29,942 nucleotides of DNA, taken from the NCBI GenBank assembly GCA_015064665.1, contig SVRU01000029.1:1-29942 (forward strand). The letters run 5' to 3'. The position numbers and the translations under genes were made by a program. The stretch comes from Oscillospiraceae bacterium. GTDB taxonomy: Bacteria; Bacillota_A; Clostridia; Oscillospirales; CAG-272. Below the pieces are notes generated by a model, which saw nothing but the letters and a program-made list of their open reading frames with translations, had not been told where the DNA came from and did no database searches. Shown here in pieces: positions 10,154 through 18,099 of the stretch. Numbering within the stretch: the stretch's first letter is position 1; the number at the start of each line of letters is the position of its first letter.

Positions 10154-13100
10154 TTAGCCGATTTTAAAAGAGAAGGTCAATTCTCCGTCAAAATCATAGA
10201 TGCATTTTTCAAAATAGAATATCCAATACCACTCGTCCGAATCTTCGAATTCTTCCCAATCGTATTCCTCGGTTACAAGATCCTCTACGTCAACCGAAAG
10301 AGTTACCGAAGCGACGCCGTTTTCACAGGAATAGCCGATGCCGAAGCTTCCGTCAAAAATCGTGTGAATTATGGGATTTGCTTCATCTTCCCAGTTGTAT
10401 TCTTCATAAACTACCACGGCTTCCGCGCTGACTGATTTTTGGTCATCTCCGATTCTGAAAACGACATCTCCGCTATAACCGTAATATTTAAACTGTATTT
10501 TATGAACGTTTCCGCCGCCGATGTACTTTATTTCAATTGCATCCTCGAATATAACGAGGGGCACTTCAACCCATTCGCCAAGCTCTTCATCGTAAACATA
10601 ATCAAGACTTGTGTAGTAATCGTTGTAATCGAATTTAAACGAAGTAATCGCTCCGTCTTCAAGGATCGCCTCCATATCCAATATCTTATACTGTCCGTCA
10701 AGAACGACGGTATAAGTGAAGGAGTTCTTTTTAATTACGATATCAACGTCGGACGTAACATCCTCGGTATAGATGGTCATATCCATACTGAGAGCATCTT
10801 CGGTCAATGCAAAAACCGCCTCCGCTAAGGTATTTCCGTTCTCTTTTACGATTACGTCAAGAGTTTTGCTTTCGGTATCGAGAGCGAAGAGCAAATCAAT
10901 GCTTTCCTCAGGCAAGCTGACATCAAGCGAATAGGTTCCGTCACCGTTGTCGGCATAGTCTATTGCAAGAATATGATAAACGACGTCGGCTATCTCGTAA
11001 GCGTCACTCGGAATAAGTCCGTCATAGCTGCCGATAAGATCTTCAAGATGCTTATATTCTTCCTTCAGGCGTTTTTCACTTTTAATTTTGCGCACGTCAA
11101 GATCAACTGCGGTTATTTTTCCGTCTGTGATATCAACGTAGAGATTAAAGAGAGAGGTTTCCCCGTCGAGAATCACAACGTCAAGGTTTTCTCCGTCGTA
11201 TTCTCCAATGATCTTACGATCCTCCTCGGGCATAACGATTTCAAGCGAATACCTTCCGTCACCGTTGTCCGAATAATCAAGGGCAAATACGTGCCAGTAA
11301 TCCACGCTCGGCTCAGATGCTTCGGACTCGCCGGACTCATTATTTGCCTTGCGCATAATTTTATCATAAACGTCGAAATCAACGGAAACTACCTTTCCGT
11401 CCGCAATATCAACGTAAAGACTAAGCATCGTATATTCATCGGATTTAAGCAATACGTCAATATTTTCGCTGTCGTATTTAACCGAAAATACAGTGTCAGA
11501 CTCACCGCCCTCCACCGAAAGAAGAAGGTCGACCGTACCGTCAAGACCGATTTTTGCCGTAAGATTTGCGGTATTCTCCGAGCCGTAAACCTCACCGACA
11601 AAGACGTATCCGTTTTCCGTAGCTGTATAAGAGCCCGAAACGAAACCGTCAACGTTAACGGATATGCTCTTGACGCCGCCGTTCTTATCCACGACTGCCT
11701 CAAGCGTGGCTTTTTCGCCGAGCATTGCAATCACACCCTTGAGCGTATCGGTGAAAGCAGGAGCGTCAGCGCCCTCACTCTGTTGACCGAACGTCTCAAA
11801 AAGACCGTCAACGGTTGAATCAAGAATAAGCGCAAGCATTTCCGAAATCCGAGTGCCGAGAGCCTCTGCCGTCTCGGAAAGGCTTCCTTCTGGAGCGCCC
11901 ATTATTTCGGCAACCAGCATTGCAACGGTATATTCGTTGCGCTCGTCGATCTCGGAGGCGATATCAAATTCAACGCCCGAGGAAAGATAAACCATACCGT
12001 TAACGAGCGCATAGAACTCGTCAACGTCAAATCCGTAGGTTTCGGAAACGGTGATTGCAACGTTTGCAATCTGCTTTACGGTAAGCTCGGGAAGCATTCT
12101 TGCAAAATTTTCAAAGGCTGCCGCAAAGCCGTTACCGAAGCAGCCGTCTATCATATCCCTGACGGTTGCATCCTCAAGATACTCAACGTATTTCGAGAGA
12201 TTTTCGAGTTTAAGAGTATAAACGGTATCCTCTCCGTCCTTCTCGGTCTCAACAATATCACCGCAGATTGCCGTAAGCAATTCCATAACGGCAGTATAAT
12301 CAACGTCGGAGTCGGTCTTTTCCATAGACTCAAGCTCTTCGAGCAGTTTTTCAAAAGCAGGCAGGAATCTCTCGATGTGCTGATAAACAGCGTAAATTTC
12401 AAGCACGGATTCATACTTGGTATCGCCGGGCAGATAATCCGAGATAAGAGAGAAGATAAGCTCGTAAACCGACGTTTCATACTCCTCTTTTTCCTCACCG
12501 CATACGAAGCTTGTGATGACGCGGTTTCCGTCAACCTTCACGTAATAAACCGATTCGGCATCGAACTTAACGAACGAAAGGTTCTCGGGGTTCTGATTTT
12601 GGTTAAAGCTTACCGTTGCTTCGCCTATCTGAACCTCAATTTCAGCCTTAAGATGTGCGTCTTTGATTTCGAGATAAGCCTTGGGGAGCTTCACAGCAAG
12701 AAAGCTCTTCCGTCCTTCAAACGCAGTGTCTTCTCCCTTTTCAACAGTCGTTTCTTTTATGCAAACGAGATTAAAGCCATCACCGAGATCAAAGGAATAA
12801 TATCTGTCGCCAAGCGCAGAAGCTACCGCACCCATCAAATCGGGAAGCTCAATATCCCTGACGGTGAATTCCTCTTCGTAAGAATGACCGCAGCCGTCGC
12901 AATGATAAAGCGCTTTTCCGCTCTTTTCTGCCGTAGGAAGCTTAACTACGCTTCTCTCATAATAGTGATCACCCGTAGAAGAAATTTCCTTATAAGTGGT
13001 ATAATCGCAATTTTTACAAGCCTCGTAAGCCTCGTGGCCGTTTTCAAGGCAATTAGGGTTCTTTGCGGCGTATTGCACTAAGTCGTGCTTTGCGTCAACG

Positions 13101-13285
13101 TAGTCGTCAACGTAGCTTTTGCCGCAAGAGCAGGTGTATGTGGTATAGCCTCGCTCGGTGCACGTAGGCTCGGTAACGGTGCTCTTATAATCGTGCTTGT
13201 GTCCGCACGAAACAAGCACAAGCATGGATGCCGCGAGCATAACGAAAGCAAGCGTTGCCACTAAAAAGCGTTTTGTGTTCTTCAT
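10154..13285 (-). CDS. Large Cys-rich, repeat-containing surface lipoprotein
   Basis: Protein of 1043 residues with a lipoprotein signal (MKNTKRFLVA, hydrophobic core, lipobox LVSC, Cys27) and a good ribosome binding site, AAAGGAG. After the lipidated Cys come three modules of about 35 residues with a His/Cys pattern: His31, Cys42, Cys52 and Cys54; His67, Cys79, Cys90 and Cys93; and His107, Cys129 and Cys132. Similar modules occur in secreted clostridial proteins and resemble small metal ribbons. A long helical, acidic region follows. The C-terminal half is beta-rich and repetitive, with DYSDNGDGRYSLEIVMPEE and DYADNGDGTYSLDVSLPEE about 106 residues apart and related LYVDITDGK/LYVDIADGK strands. 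I recognise no enzyme domain. It is probably an envelope or surface component co-transcribed with the ABC genes downstream. Confidence 0.8.
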   Translation of the reverse strand: MKNTKRFLVATLAFVMLAASMLVLVSCGHKHDYKSTVTEPTCTERGYTTYTCSCGKSYVDDYVDAKHDLVQYAAKNPNCLENGHEAYEACKNCDYTTYKEISSTGDHYYERSVVKLPTAEKSGKALYHCDGCGHSYEEEFTVRDIELPDLMGAVASALGDRYYSFDLGDGFNLVCIKETTVEKGEDTAFEGRKSFLAVKLPKAYLEIKDAHLKAEIEVQIGEATVSFNQNQNPENLSFVKFDAESVYYVKVDGNRVITSFVCGEEKEEYETSVYELIFSLISDYLPGDTKYESVLEIYAVYQHIERFLPAFEKLLEELESMEKTDSDVDYTAVMELLTAICGDIVETEKDGEDTVYTLKLENLSKYVEYLEDATVRDMIDGCFGNGFAAAFENFARMLPELTVKQIANVAITVSETYGFDVDEFYALVNGMVYLSSGVEFDIASEIDERNEYTVAMLVAEIMGAPEGSLSETAEALGTRISEMLALILDSTVDGLFETFGQQSEGADAPAFTDTLKGVIAMLGEKATLEAVVDKNGGVKSISVNVDGFVSGSYTATENGYVFVGEVYGSENTANLTAKIGLDGTVDLLLSVEGGESDTVFSVKYDSENIDVLLKSDEYTMLSLYVDIADGKVVSVDFDVYDKIMRKANNESGESEASEPSVDYWHVFALDYSDNGDGRYSLEIVMPEEDRKIIGEYDGENLDVVILDGETSLFNLYVDITDGKITAVDLDVRKIKSEKRLKEEYKHLEDLIGSYDGLIPSDAYEIADVVYHILAIDYADNGDGTYSLDVSLPEESIDLLFALDTESKTLDVIVKENGNTLAEAVFALTEDALSMDMTIYTEDVTSDVDIVIKKNSFTYTVVLDGQYKILDMEAILEDGAITSFKFDYNDYYTSLDYVYDEELGEWVEVPLVIFEDAIEIKYIGGGNVHKIQFKYYGYSGDVVFRIGDDQKSVSAEAVVVYEEYNWEDEANPIIHTIFDGSFGIGYSCENGVASVTLSVDVEDLVTEEYDWEEFEDSDEWYWIFYFEKCIYDFDGELTFSFKIG

Positions 13286-13344
13286 GTTTTTCTCCTTTGA
13301 AAATTTGCTAATATCCGATAAAACCTGTGATTTACCGTACTGTC
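13286..13344 (-). promoter_or_regulatory. 5' leader and ribosome binding site of the large lipoprotein gene
   Basis: From a predicted start near 13338 this leader is about 50 bases. It contains AAAGGAG six bases before the ATG at 13285. I see no riboswitch or attenuator in it. Confidence 0.6.
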
Positions 13345-13574
13345 ATTATATCACCGCTCACCTGTTTTGTCAATAGATTTATAAATGTTTCTGCTCGCGC
13401 GGCAGTGCGCGCGAGCAGATTAAACACTGAAAACAAAAAGCCCGTTTTCAAAACCGAGAAACCCGGAATCAAAGCAACGGACATTTTGAATTTCGATTTT
13501 TCCGTATGTAAAGCGGAGAGGTAATTTCGCAACCAAAAAACGAGCGCAGTCAAGGACACCGAGACAATCAGCAT
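13332..13574 (-). CDS. Possible small membrane protein (doubtful)
   Basis: An open frame of 80 codons from an ATG at 13574, preceded by GAGGGG seven bases upstream. It begins MLIVSVSLTALVFWLRNYL, which reads as one membrane helix, and the rest is basic. It would be the last gene of the prfC-trmB-radC unit, starting 12 bases after the second radC stop. Against it, the 3' third of the frame overlaps a GC-rich palindrome (13391-13418) and the complete consensus promoter of the next operon (13373-13345). I recognise no family. Treat it as a candidate only. Confidence 0.33.
   Translation of the reverse strand: MLIVSVSLTALVFWLRNYLSALHTEKSKFKMSVALIPGFSVLKTGFLFSVFNLLARTAARAETFINLLTKQVSGDIMTVR
13345..13373 (-). 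promoter_or_regulatory. Consensus sigma-A promoter for the lipoprotein/ABC operon
   Basis: TTGACA (13373-13368), a 17-base spacer and TATAAT (13350-13345) on the minus strand give a perfect match in sequence and spacing. Transcription would start near 13338 and run into the large lipoprotein gene and, without any strong terminator before 5810, through the second lipoprotein, ATPase and permease genes. Confidence 0.87.
13391..13418. repeat. Perfect 11-base GC-rich palindrome, possible terminator
   Basis: CTGCTCGCGCG (13391-13401) and CGCGCGAGCAG (13408-13418) flank a six-base loop. It sits between the radC end and the next promoter, where the upstream operon should stop. No U-run follows on either strand, so it is at best a weak intrinsic terminator. 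Confidence 0.55.
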
Positions 13575-13585
13575 AAAAGCGCCCC

Positions 13586-14182
13586 TCAAGAATTTGTACC
13601 CTTCAAATTGATTTTTTGGCAGTTTGAACCGGCAACCACGTAATTATCAACTCCTTCAACACCCGACATCATAAAAAGCTCGGTCATAAGAGTTGCCGAT
13701 GCAATATCGTCGTCGGACGGATACGGATATCCGCCGGGATGATTGTGCGCAATTATAACGCGCTTGGCGCATCTTCGCTTTGCGACCTCAAGTATCTTTC
13801 TAGGCATAACCGCAGAAAAATTAACCGTTCCCTCGCTAACTTTATCTAACGATATAATTTTGCCGTGCGAGTCAATCGACAAAACGGCAACCGTTTCGAC
13901 CGACCTGCCGTAAAAATACGAAACAAGAAAAACCTTGATTTCCTCAGCCGTATATTTTTGCCCCACAGTCAGCTTATCCGACAGCCTTCTCGAAACGAGC
14001 GAAGCTGCAAGCTTTACGTAGATAGCGACGTTCATATCGCCGTCAAGAGCGTCTGCTATTTCGACGGGCTCGGCTTCGATAATCGCTCCGTAAGAGCCGA
14101 AATGCTCTTCAAGACGGCTTGCCGTTTGCGACGGTGTTTTCGTAACGTGCGAGATAAGCTCTTCAAAATCCGCCCTATTCAT
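13586..14182 (-). CDS. RadC-like JAMM/MPN+ domain protein (second of two paralogues)
   Basis: Protein of 198 residues in the RadC family of JAB/MPN+ putative metalloproteins. The metal motif is complete: His146-x-His148, seven residues, Ser156, two residues, Asp159, with Glu96 as the likely catalytic acid. The N-terminal 65 residues occupy the place of the usual helix-hairpin-helix region, but the hairpin is poorly preserved. Family members are typically around 220-230 residues, so it is slightly short. A GAGGAGG lies just upstream of the ATG, which is 23 bases after the stop of the first radC-like gene. RadC was named for a radiation phenotype later attributed to another gene, so its biochemical function is unsettled. 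The product could bind or process DNA or ubiquitin-like tails, but no activity can be inferred. Confidence 0.85.
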   Translation of the reverse strand: MNRADFEELISHVTKTPSQTASRLEEHFGSYGAIIEAEPVEIADALDGDMNVAIYVKLAASLVSRRLSDKLTVGQKYTAEEIKVFLVSYFYGRSVETVAVLSIDSHGKIISLDKVSEGTVNFSAVMPRKILEVAKRRCAKRVIIAHNHPGGYPYPSDDDIASATLMTELFMMSGVEGVDNYVVAGSNCQKINLKGTNS

Positions 14183-14205
14183 AATGCCGTCCTCCTCTCA
14201 ATATA

Positions 14206-14958
14206 TCAGCCGTCGTCTTTTCTCTTGCTTTCAAAAAACCTTTCCACGTCGCAAAACTGTGAAAACGCCGTTGAAAGATTATTCATAAATCCGACGAATT
14301 TGTTTCCGGAAACCACGAAATGCTCGGCAAGCAAAACGCCCGAAGCCATAAGAGCCTCCAGCACCATGTTATTCGTTGCCTTATCGCCAACCGTAGGAAA
14401 CGGAGGTCCGTACGGATGATTATGCGCAATTATGGCAACCGCTGCTCTCGAATTTATCGCGGCGTTTATAAACGGTTCTGCCTTAACCGCACCAGAATCG
14501 TAATCTATATCGTAAACCGAGAGCAAATTTATATATTCCATTTTGTTGTTAAGCAGAAGCACTACCGTTTCGTAAGAAAATTTAGAATTAAAATAATTAA
14601 CGAAGAACTCACCCGTGCAGCGATAATCGTCAAATTTTGCCAATTTTTCTCCCTTTTGAAGCTCATCGTCATCGGTAATTTTAAGCCGTCCGACACTGAC
14701 CAGCATATCCGCAATTTTCGGTCCTACGCCGTCAACGCTCATCAGCTCCTCTCGGCTCGCGGAAAGTACGCCGTCAAGAGTTGAAAAACGAAGCAGAAGA
14801 TTTTTCGCTATCGGGTTTGTATTTTTATATTGAACGGCATGGAAAAGAAGCATTTCAAGAAGCTCGTGGGTATGAAATATATCTCTTCCGTAGTCGAGAA
14901 ACTTCTCGCGCATTCTCTTTCTGTGCCCCGAATGAATCCCCTCTTTTATGCTAGACAT
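14206..14958 (-). CDS. radC: RadC family protein (first of two paralogues, altered JAMM motif)
   Basis: Protein of 250 residues with the full RadC layout. An N-terminal UPF0758-type segment contains HRKRMREKF, then a helix-hairpin-helix (SVDGVGPKIADML, about 74-86), then a C-terminal MPN domain. The putative metal ligands are Glu130, His179, His181 and Asp192. The position normally held by Ser is Thr189, a conservative change not seen in its neighbour. The gene starts three bases after the trmB stop, with only a weak GGAT ribosome site, so it is probably translationally coupled. It differs from the next gene by far more than a recent duplication would. Family identity is firm; whether it keeps any metal-dependent activity is uncertain. 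Confidence 0.88.
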   Translation of the reverse strand: MSSIKEGIHSGHRKRMREKFLDYGRDIFHTHELLEMLLFHAVQYKNTNPIAKNLLLRFSTLDGVLSASREELMSVDGVGPKIADMLVSVGRLKITDDDELQKGEKLAKFDDYRCTGEFFVNYFNSKFSYETVVLLLNNKMEYINLLSVYDIDYDSGAVKAEPFINAAINSRAAVAIIAHNHPYGPPFPTVGDKATNNMVLEALMASGVLLAEHFVVSGNKFVGFMNNLSTAFSQFCDVERFFESKRKDDG

Positions 14959-14961
14959 ATT

Positions 14962-15672
14962 TTATCCGTACTCTTTTCTTTCGGGTGTAAGCTCCTCGGG
15001 TATCTCGGGGTTAAATCCGTCCGGCTTCGTTACCTCAACCATATTTATAGCCATACCCATTTTGGAAAAGTTCGTTTCGTATTCGGTCATTATATTTTCG
15101 GCTGCTCTTTTTGAGTTATGCAGGTCCCGTGTAACAAAATCCGGCTTTACGCCCATATCGCAAAGCTCAAGAAGAGTGAAATCAAACAGTCCGGTATTAT
15201 CAGTTTTAAAGGTTATTTTTCCGCCGTCCTTTAAAAGATTGAAGTATACCGATAAATATCTTTTATGAGTTAGTCTTCTCTTTGCGTAGCCTTTTTTTGA
15301 CCAAGGGTCAGAGAAATTGAGAAAAATCCTGTCAATACTGCCCTTTGCAAAGATTTTCGTGAGGTTATCCGCGGTATCAACGATGAAACGAAGATTTGAC
15401 GCGCTGCCGCCTGAGGCTTCCTTTGCCTTTTCAGCCGCCAGAACGACGCAATCCGTAATCTTCTCCATGGCAAAATACGCACAGCCGCTGTGTCTCTCTG
15501 CCATTTTGCAGGCAAATCCGCCCTTGCCCGCGCCTATTTCAAGAAACACGGGGGCATCGGGCATACCTATCTCGGCACCCGGATTCGTAAGCGGCTCGCC
15601 CGCGTTTTCATAGAGAAACTCAGAGCAAGCGGCAAGCCTTGATTCTCCGTTTTTCTTTTTTCTCATTCTCAT
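14962..15672 (-). CDS. trmB: tRNA (guanine-N7-)-methyltransferase
   Basis: Transfers a methyl group from S-adenosylmethionine to N7 of guanosine 46 in the tRNA variable loop. The protein is 236 residues. It has the cofactor-binding motif LEIGAGKGG (44-52) and the family signature NFSDPWSKK (119-127) followed by KRRLTH (131-136). In most relatives the Ser after the Trp is Pro. A FKTDN stretch and a C-terminal TEYE motif complete the family pattern. The ATG at 15672 overlaps the stop of the DUF3267 gene (ATGA) and has GAGG upstream. Its position behind prfC puts two translation-related genes in one unit. Confidence 0.94.
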   Translation of the reverse strand: MRMRKKKNGESRLAACSEFLYENAGEPLTNPGAEIGMPDAPVFLEIGAGKGGFACKMAERHSGCAYFAMEKITDCVVLAAEKAKEASGGSASNLRFIVDTADNLTKIFAKGSIDRIFLNFSDPWSKKGYAKRRLTHKRYLSVYFNLLKDGGKITFKTDNTGLFDFTLLELCDMGVKPDFVTRDLHNSKRAAENIMTEYETNFSKMGMAINMVEVTKPDGFNPEIPEELTPERKEYG

Positions 15673-16334
15673 ATTTTTTCCTCATTTGTTTGTTTTTTTA
15701 CAGCATATATAATTTGCTCCGGTCCGGTATCGCGAGCAAGAACATTTTTGTCCTTGAATTTGAACAGTAAAAGGTAACCGACAAACACATCACCCGAACA
15801 TCCGCCGACATGCATCGCAAATACAGTGCAAAGAGCTGTGTAAATGACAGTCAAAGAAAATGTAGATTCTACCACCTTAAAAGCCAGAAGTGCAAAACAT
15901 ATGCCAATCGAAGCAGAAAGGATTGCCGTGTAAATGACGAATGGAGCTAAGCAAGCTATCAACAAGCTTTTCCGATAAACGTATATATTGGGAACTCCGC
16001 AAAACGCGCAACTCCAGTTAAGTCCAAAGCTAAGCTTCTCGCCCGTCAAGATCTTATAAGCCGCTCCGTGCGTCAGCTCATGAACAACTAAATATACAAG
16101 CGTACCAATTTCGCCGATAAGCAATCCAAGTAAAATTCCGAAATAAGAGCTTTCGCGATTCATAAAAGCTACTATATAGACAGACAGCATGGCAATTCCC
16201 AACGCGAAACTAATTGCAAAAGCTACGGAATTAAGAATGATTCCTGTCTTTTTCTTTTTGGCGTCAATATGAAATACTATCTCGTATCCTTCGGGAAGCT
16301 CTCTTTCAAAATTCTTTGATTTCTTAGTATTCAT
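15669..16334 (-). CDS. DUF3267-type membrane zincin (HEXXH putative protease)
   Basis: Integral membrane protein of 221 residues. The ATG at 16334 (MNTKKSKNFERELPEG) is chosen because it matches the family start; it overlaps the prfC end by 11 bases. Hydrophobic segments lie near 31-57, 63-85, 121-152 and 157-176. HELTH at 85-89 is a zinc-metalloprotease motif, and a late GGCSGDVF (177-184) followed by DTGPEQ (202-207) fits the conserved downstream acidic positions of DUF3267 proteins. The family is thought to hold membrane peptidases, but substrates are unknown. The gene sits between two translation genes with tight overlaps, so it is in that operon, though a functional link is not evident. 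Confidence 0.82.
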   Translation of the reverse strand: MNTKKSKNFERELPEGYEIVFHIDAKKKKTGIILNSVAFAISFALGIAMLSVYIVAFMNRESSYFGILLGLLIGEIGTLVYLVVHELTHGAAYKILTGEKLSFGLNWSCAFCGVPNIYVYRKSLLIACLAPFVIYTAILSASIGICFALLAFKVVESTFSLTVIYTALCTVFAMHVGGCSGDVFVGYLLLFKFKDKNVLARDTGPEQIIYAVKKQTNEEKI

Positions 16335-17931
16335 CTTGATTTCCCTTGTTAAACTCCGCGAGCTCAAGACCGGGGTTGTCCTCAAGCACCCAGCGAATCG
16401 ACCACTCGCTGGTAAATATCAGAAGGTTGTTTCCTCTGAAATCCTGCACCCACTTGGTGTCGTGCGAAAGCTTCAGGGTTTTTGGGTCAAGGTCGGGATT
16501 CGTTATCCAGCGTATCTGCTGATAATTTAAATTGTTACGGCGCAAATCGCAGCCGTATTCATTCTTAAGTCTGTATTCAAGAACTTCAAACTGAAGTACT
16601 CCGACAACGCCGACGATAACTCTTTCAAGACCCGAGTTAGGCTCAAAGAATATCTGTATCGCACCCTCTTGGGCAATCTGGTTCATTCCCTTGGCAAACT
16701 GCTTGCGCTTCATTGAATCAACCTGCTCAACCATCGCAAAATGCTCGGGAGCGAAGGTAGGAATACCCTCAAACTTGATTTTCATACCCTTTTCACACAC
16801 GGTATCTCCTATCGAGAAGATGCCGGGGTCAAAAACACCTATGATGTCGCCCGCATAAGCCTCGTCTATGACCTCACGCTCCGCCGCCATCATCTGCTGC
16901 GGCTGAGAAAGCTTGAAGGCCTTCTGTCCCTGAACGTGAAAATACTCCTTCGCCCTCTCAAATTTACCCGAACAGATACGCATAAACGCAATTCTGTCCC
17001 TGTGCGCCTTATTCATATTCGCCTGAATCTTGAATACGAATGCGCTGAATTTATCGTCGAACGGGTCGATATGCTCGCCGTTTGCAACACGGGGCAAGGG
17101 AGAGGTCGTCATTTTAAGGAAATGCACGAGGAAGGGCTCTATTCCGAAGTTATTGAGAGCCGAGCCGAAAAACACGGGAGAAAGCTTTCCGTGTCTGACT
17201 GCCTCAAGGTCAAAGTCAAAGGAAGCTCCGTCAAGAAGCTCAACCTGCTCACAAAGCTCCTCTCTCATATTTTCACCGATAAGCGAGTCAAGCTTTTCGG
17301 TGTCGGTTATTTCGCACTCGATACCGCTTATCCTCTCGCGTCCTCTGTGAGCGTCGTCAAAGGAAAGGATAGAGCGCGCCTCTCTGTCGTAGACGCCCTT
17401 GAATTTCTGACCGCAGCCGATAGGCCAGTTCATCGGATAGGTTCCGATTCCGAACTCCCGCTCAAGCTCGTCAAGAAGGTCAAACGGGTCACGCGCCTCA
17501 CGGTCCATTTTGTTTATGAAAGTGAAAATAGGAATATCCCTCATAGCGCAGACCTTAAAAAGCTTTCTCGTCTGAGGTTCTATACCCTTAGCCGCGTCGA
17601 TAACCATAACCGCGCTGTCCGCCGCCATAAGAGTGCGGTAGGTATCCTCCGAGAAATCCTGGTGACCGGGCGTATCAAGAATATTAATGCAGTATCCGTC
17701 GTATTCAAACTGCAAAACCGACGAGGTTATCGAAATACCTCTTTGCTTTTCGAGGTCCATCCAGTCCGACGTCGCGTGTCTGTCCGATTGCTTGCCCTTG
17801 ACCGAGCCCGCGGACTGAATTGCTCCGCCGTAAAGAAGAAACTTTTCGGTAAGCGTGGTTTTACCTGCGTCGGGGTGTGATATGATAGCGAAGGTTCGCC
17901 TTCTTTGAATTTCACTGTTAAAGTCTGCCAT
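16324..17931 (-). CDS. prfC: Peptide chain release factor 3
   Basis: Translational GTPase of 535 residues that removes RF1/RF2 from the ribosome after peptide release. The length is typical. The GTP-binding motifs are SHPDAGKT (18-25), DTPGH (86-90) and NKMD (140-143). The MADFNSEIQRRRTFAIISHP start is characteristic of RF3 rather than EF-G. AAAGGA lies upstream of the ATG at 17931. Domain order is GTPase, beta-barrel and RF3-specific C-terminal domain, with no sign of truncation. It is the first gene of the unit running through DUF3267, trmB and the radC pair. Its own promoter lies upstream, but a terminator-like hairpin separates promoter and gene. Confidence 0.97.
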   Translation of the reverse strand: MADFNSEIQRRRTFAIISHPDAGKTTLTEKFLLYGGAIQSAGSVKGKQSDRHATSDWMDLEKQRGISITSSVLQFEYDGYCINILDTPGHQDFSEDTYRTLMAADSAVMVIDAAKGIEPQTRKLFKVCAMRDIPIFTFINKMDREARDPFDLLDELEREFGIGTYPMNWPIGCGQKFKGVYDREARSILSFDDAHRGRERISGIECEITDTEKLDSLIGENMREELCEQVELLDGASFDFDLEAVRHGKLSPVFFGSALNNFGIEPFLVHFLKMTTSPLPRVANGEHIDPFDDKFSAFVFKIQANMNKAHRDRIAFMRICSGKFERAKEYFHVQGQKAFKLSQPQQMMAAEREVIDEAYAGDIIGVFDPGIFSIGDTVCEKGMKIKFEGIPTFAPEHFAMVEQVDSMKRKQFAKGMNQIAQEGAIQIFFEPNSGLERVIVGVVGVLQFEVLEYRLKNEYGCDLRRNNLNYQQIRWITNPDLDPKTLKLSHDTKWVQDFRGNNLLIFTSEWSIRWVLEDNPGLELAEFNKGNQDEY

Positions 17932-17954
17932 ATGAATTCCTTTTCTTTAGTTCT

Positions 17955-17990
17955 GAAAAAATAAAGTGCCTCGCAAAAACGGCGAAGCAC
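17955..17990 (-). terminator. Terminator-like hairpin in the prfC leader (possible attenuator)
   Basis: On the minus strand GTGCTTCGC (17990-17982) pairs with GCGAGGCAC (17974-17966) with one U-G wobble. It is followed by TTTATTTTTT, a good intrinsic terminator. It lies between the predicted prfC promoter and the prfC ATG. The sequence just before it, GGCGAG (18001-17996), can pair with CTTCGCC (17987-17981), which would break the terminator stem. This arrangement resembles an attenuator. It may instead simply end transcription coming from the TPR gene. Confidence 0.7.
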
Positions 17991-18008
17991 CATAACTCGC
18001 CACTTTAC

Positions 18009-18038
18009 ATTTTAACACAAGCGGCATAGCCTTGTCAA
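18009..18038 (-). promoter_or_regulatory. Promoter ahead of prfC
   Basis: TTGACA (18038-18033) and TAAAAT (18014-18009) with an 18-base spacer on the minus strand. The start would be near 18002, immediately before the terminator-like hairpin. The -35 is perfect and the -10 matches five of six. Confidence 0.72.
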
Positions 18039-18099
18039 CTAAATCTTAAAAACTGTTAAATCTATTAAATTCATTTGTTTTCATTAACCCGCCGTCGTT

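Noticed and set aside
10973..11818. Plus-strand open frame of 281 codons opposite the large lipoprotein
   Set aside because: Antisense to a gene with clear signal peptide, repeats and ribosome site; the composition looks like a reverse reading of coding sequence.
12377..13081. Plus-strand open frame of 234 codons
   Set aside because: Antisense to the N-terminal half of the same lipoprotein, with no motif.
16741..17880. Long plus-strand open frame of 379 codons opposite prfC
   Set aside because: It lies wholly antisense to an intact RF3 gene and has no recognisable domain or ribosome site; it is a shadow of coding bias.
18040..18099. GCCG/CGGC stem after the TPR gene as terminator
   Set aside because: The stem is only four pairs and no U-run follows.
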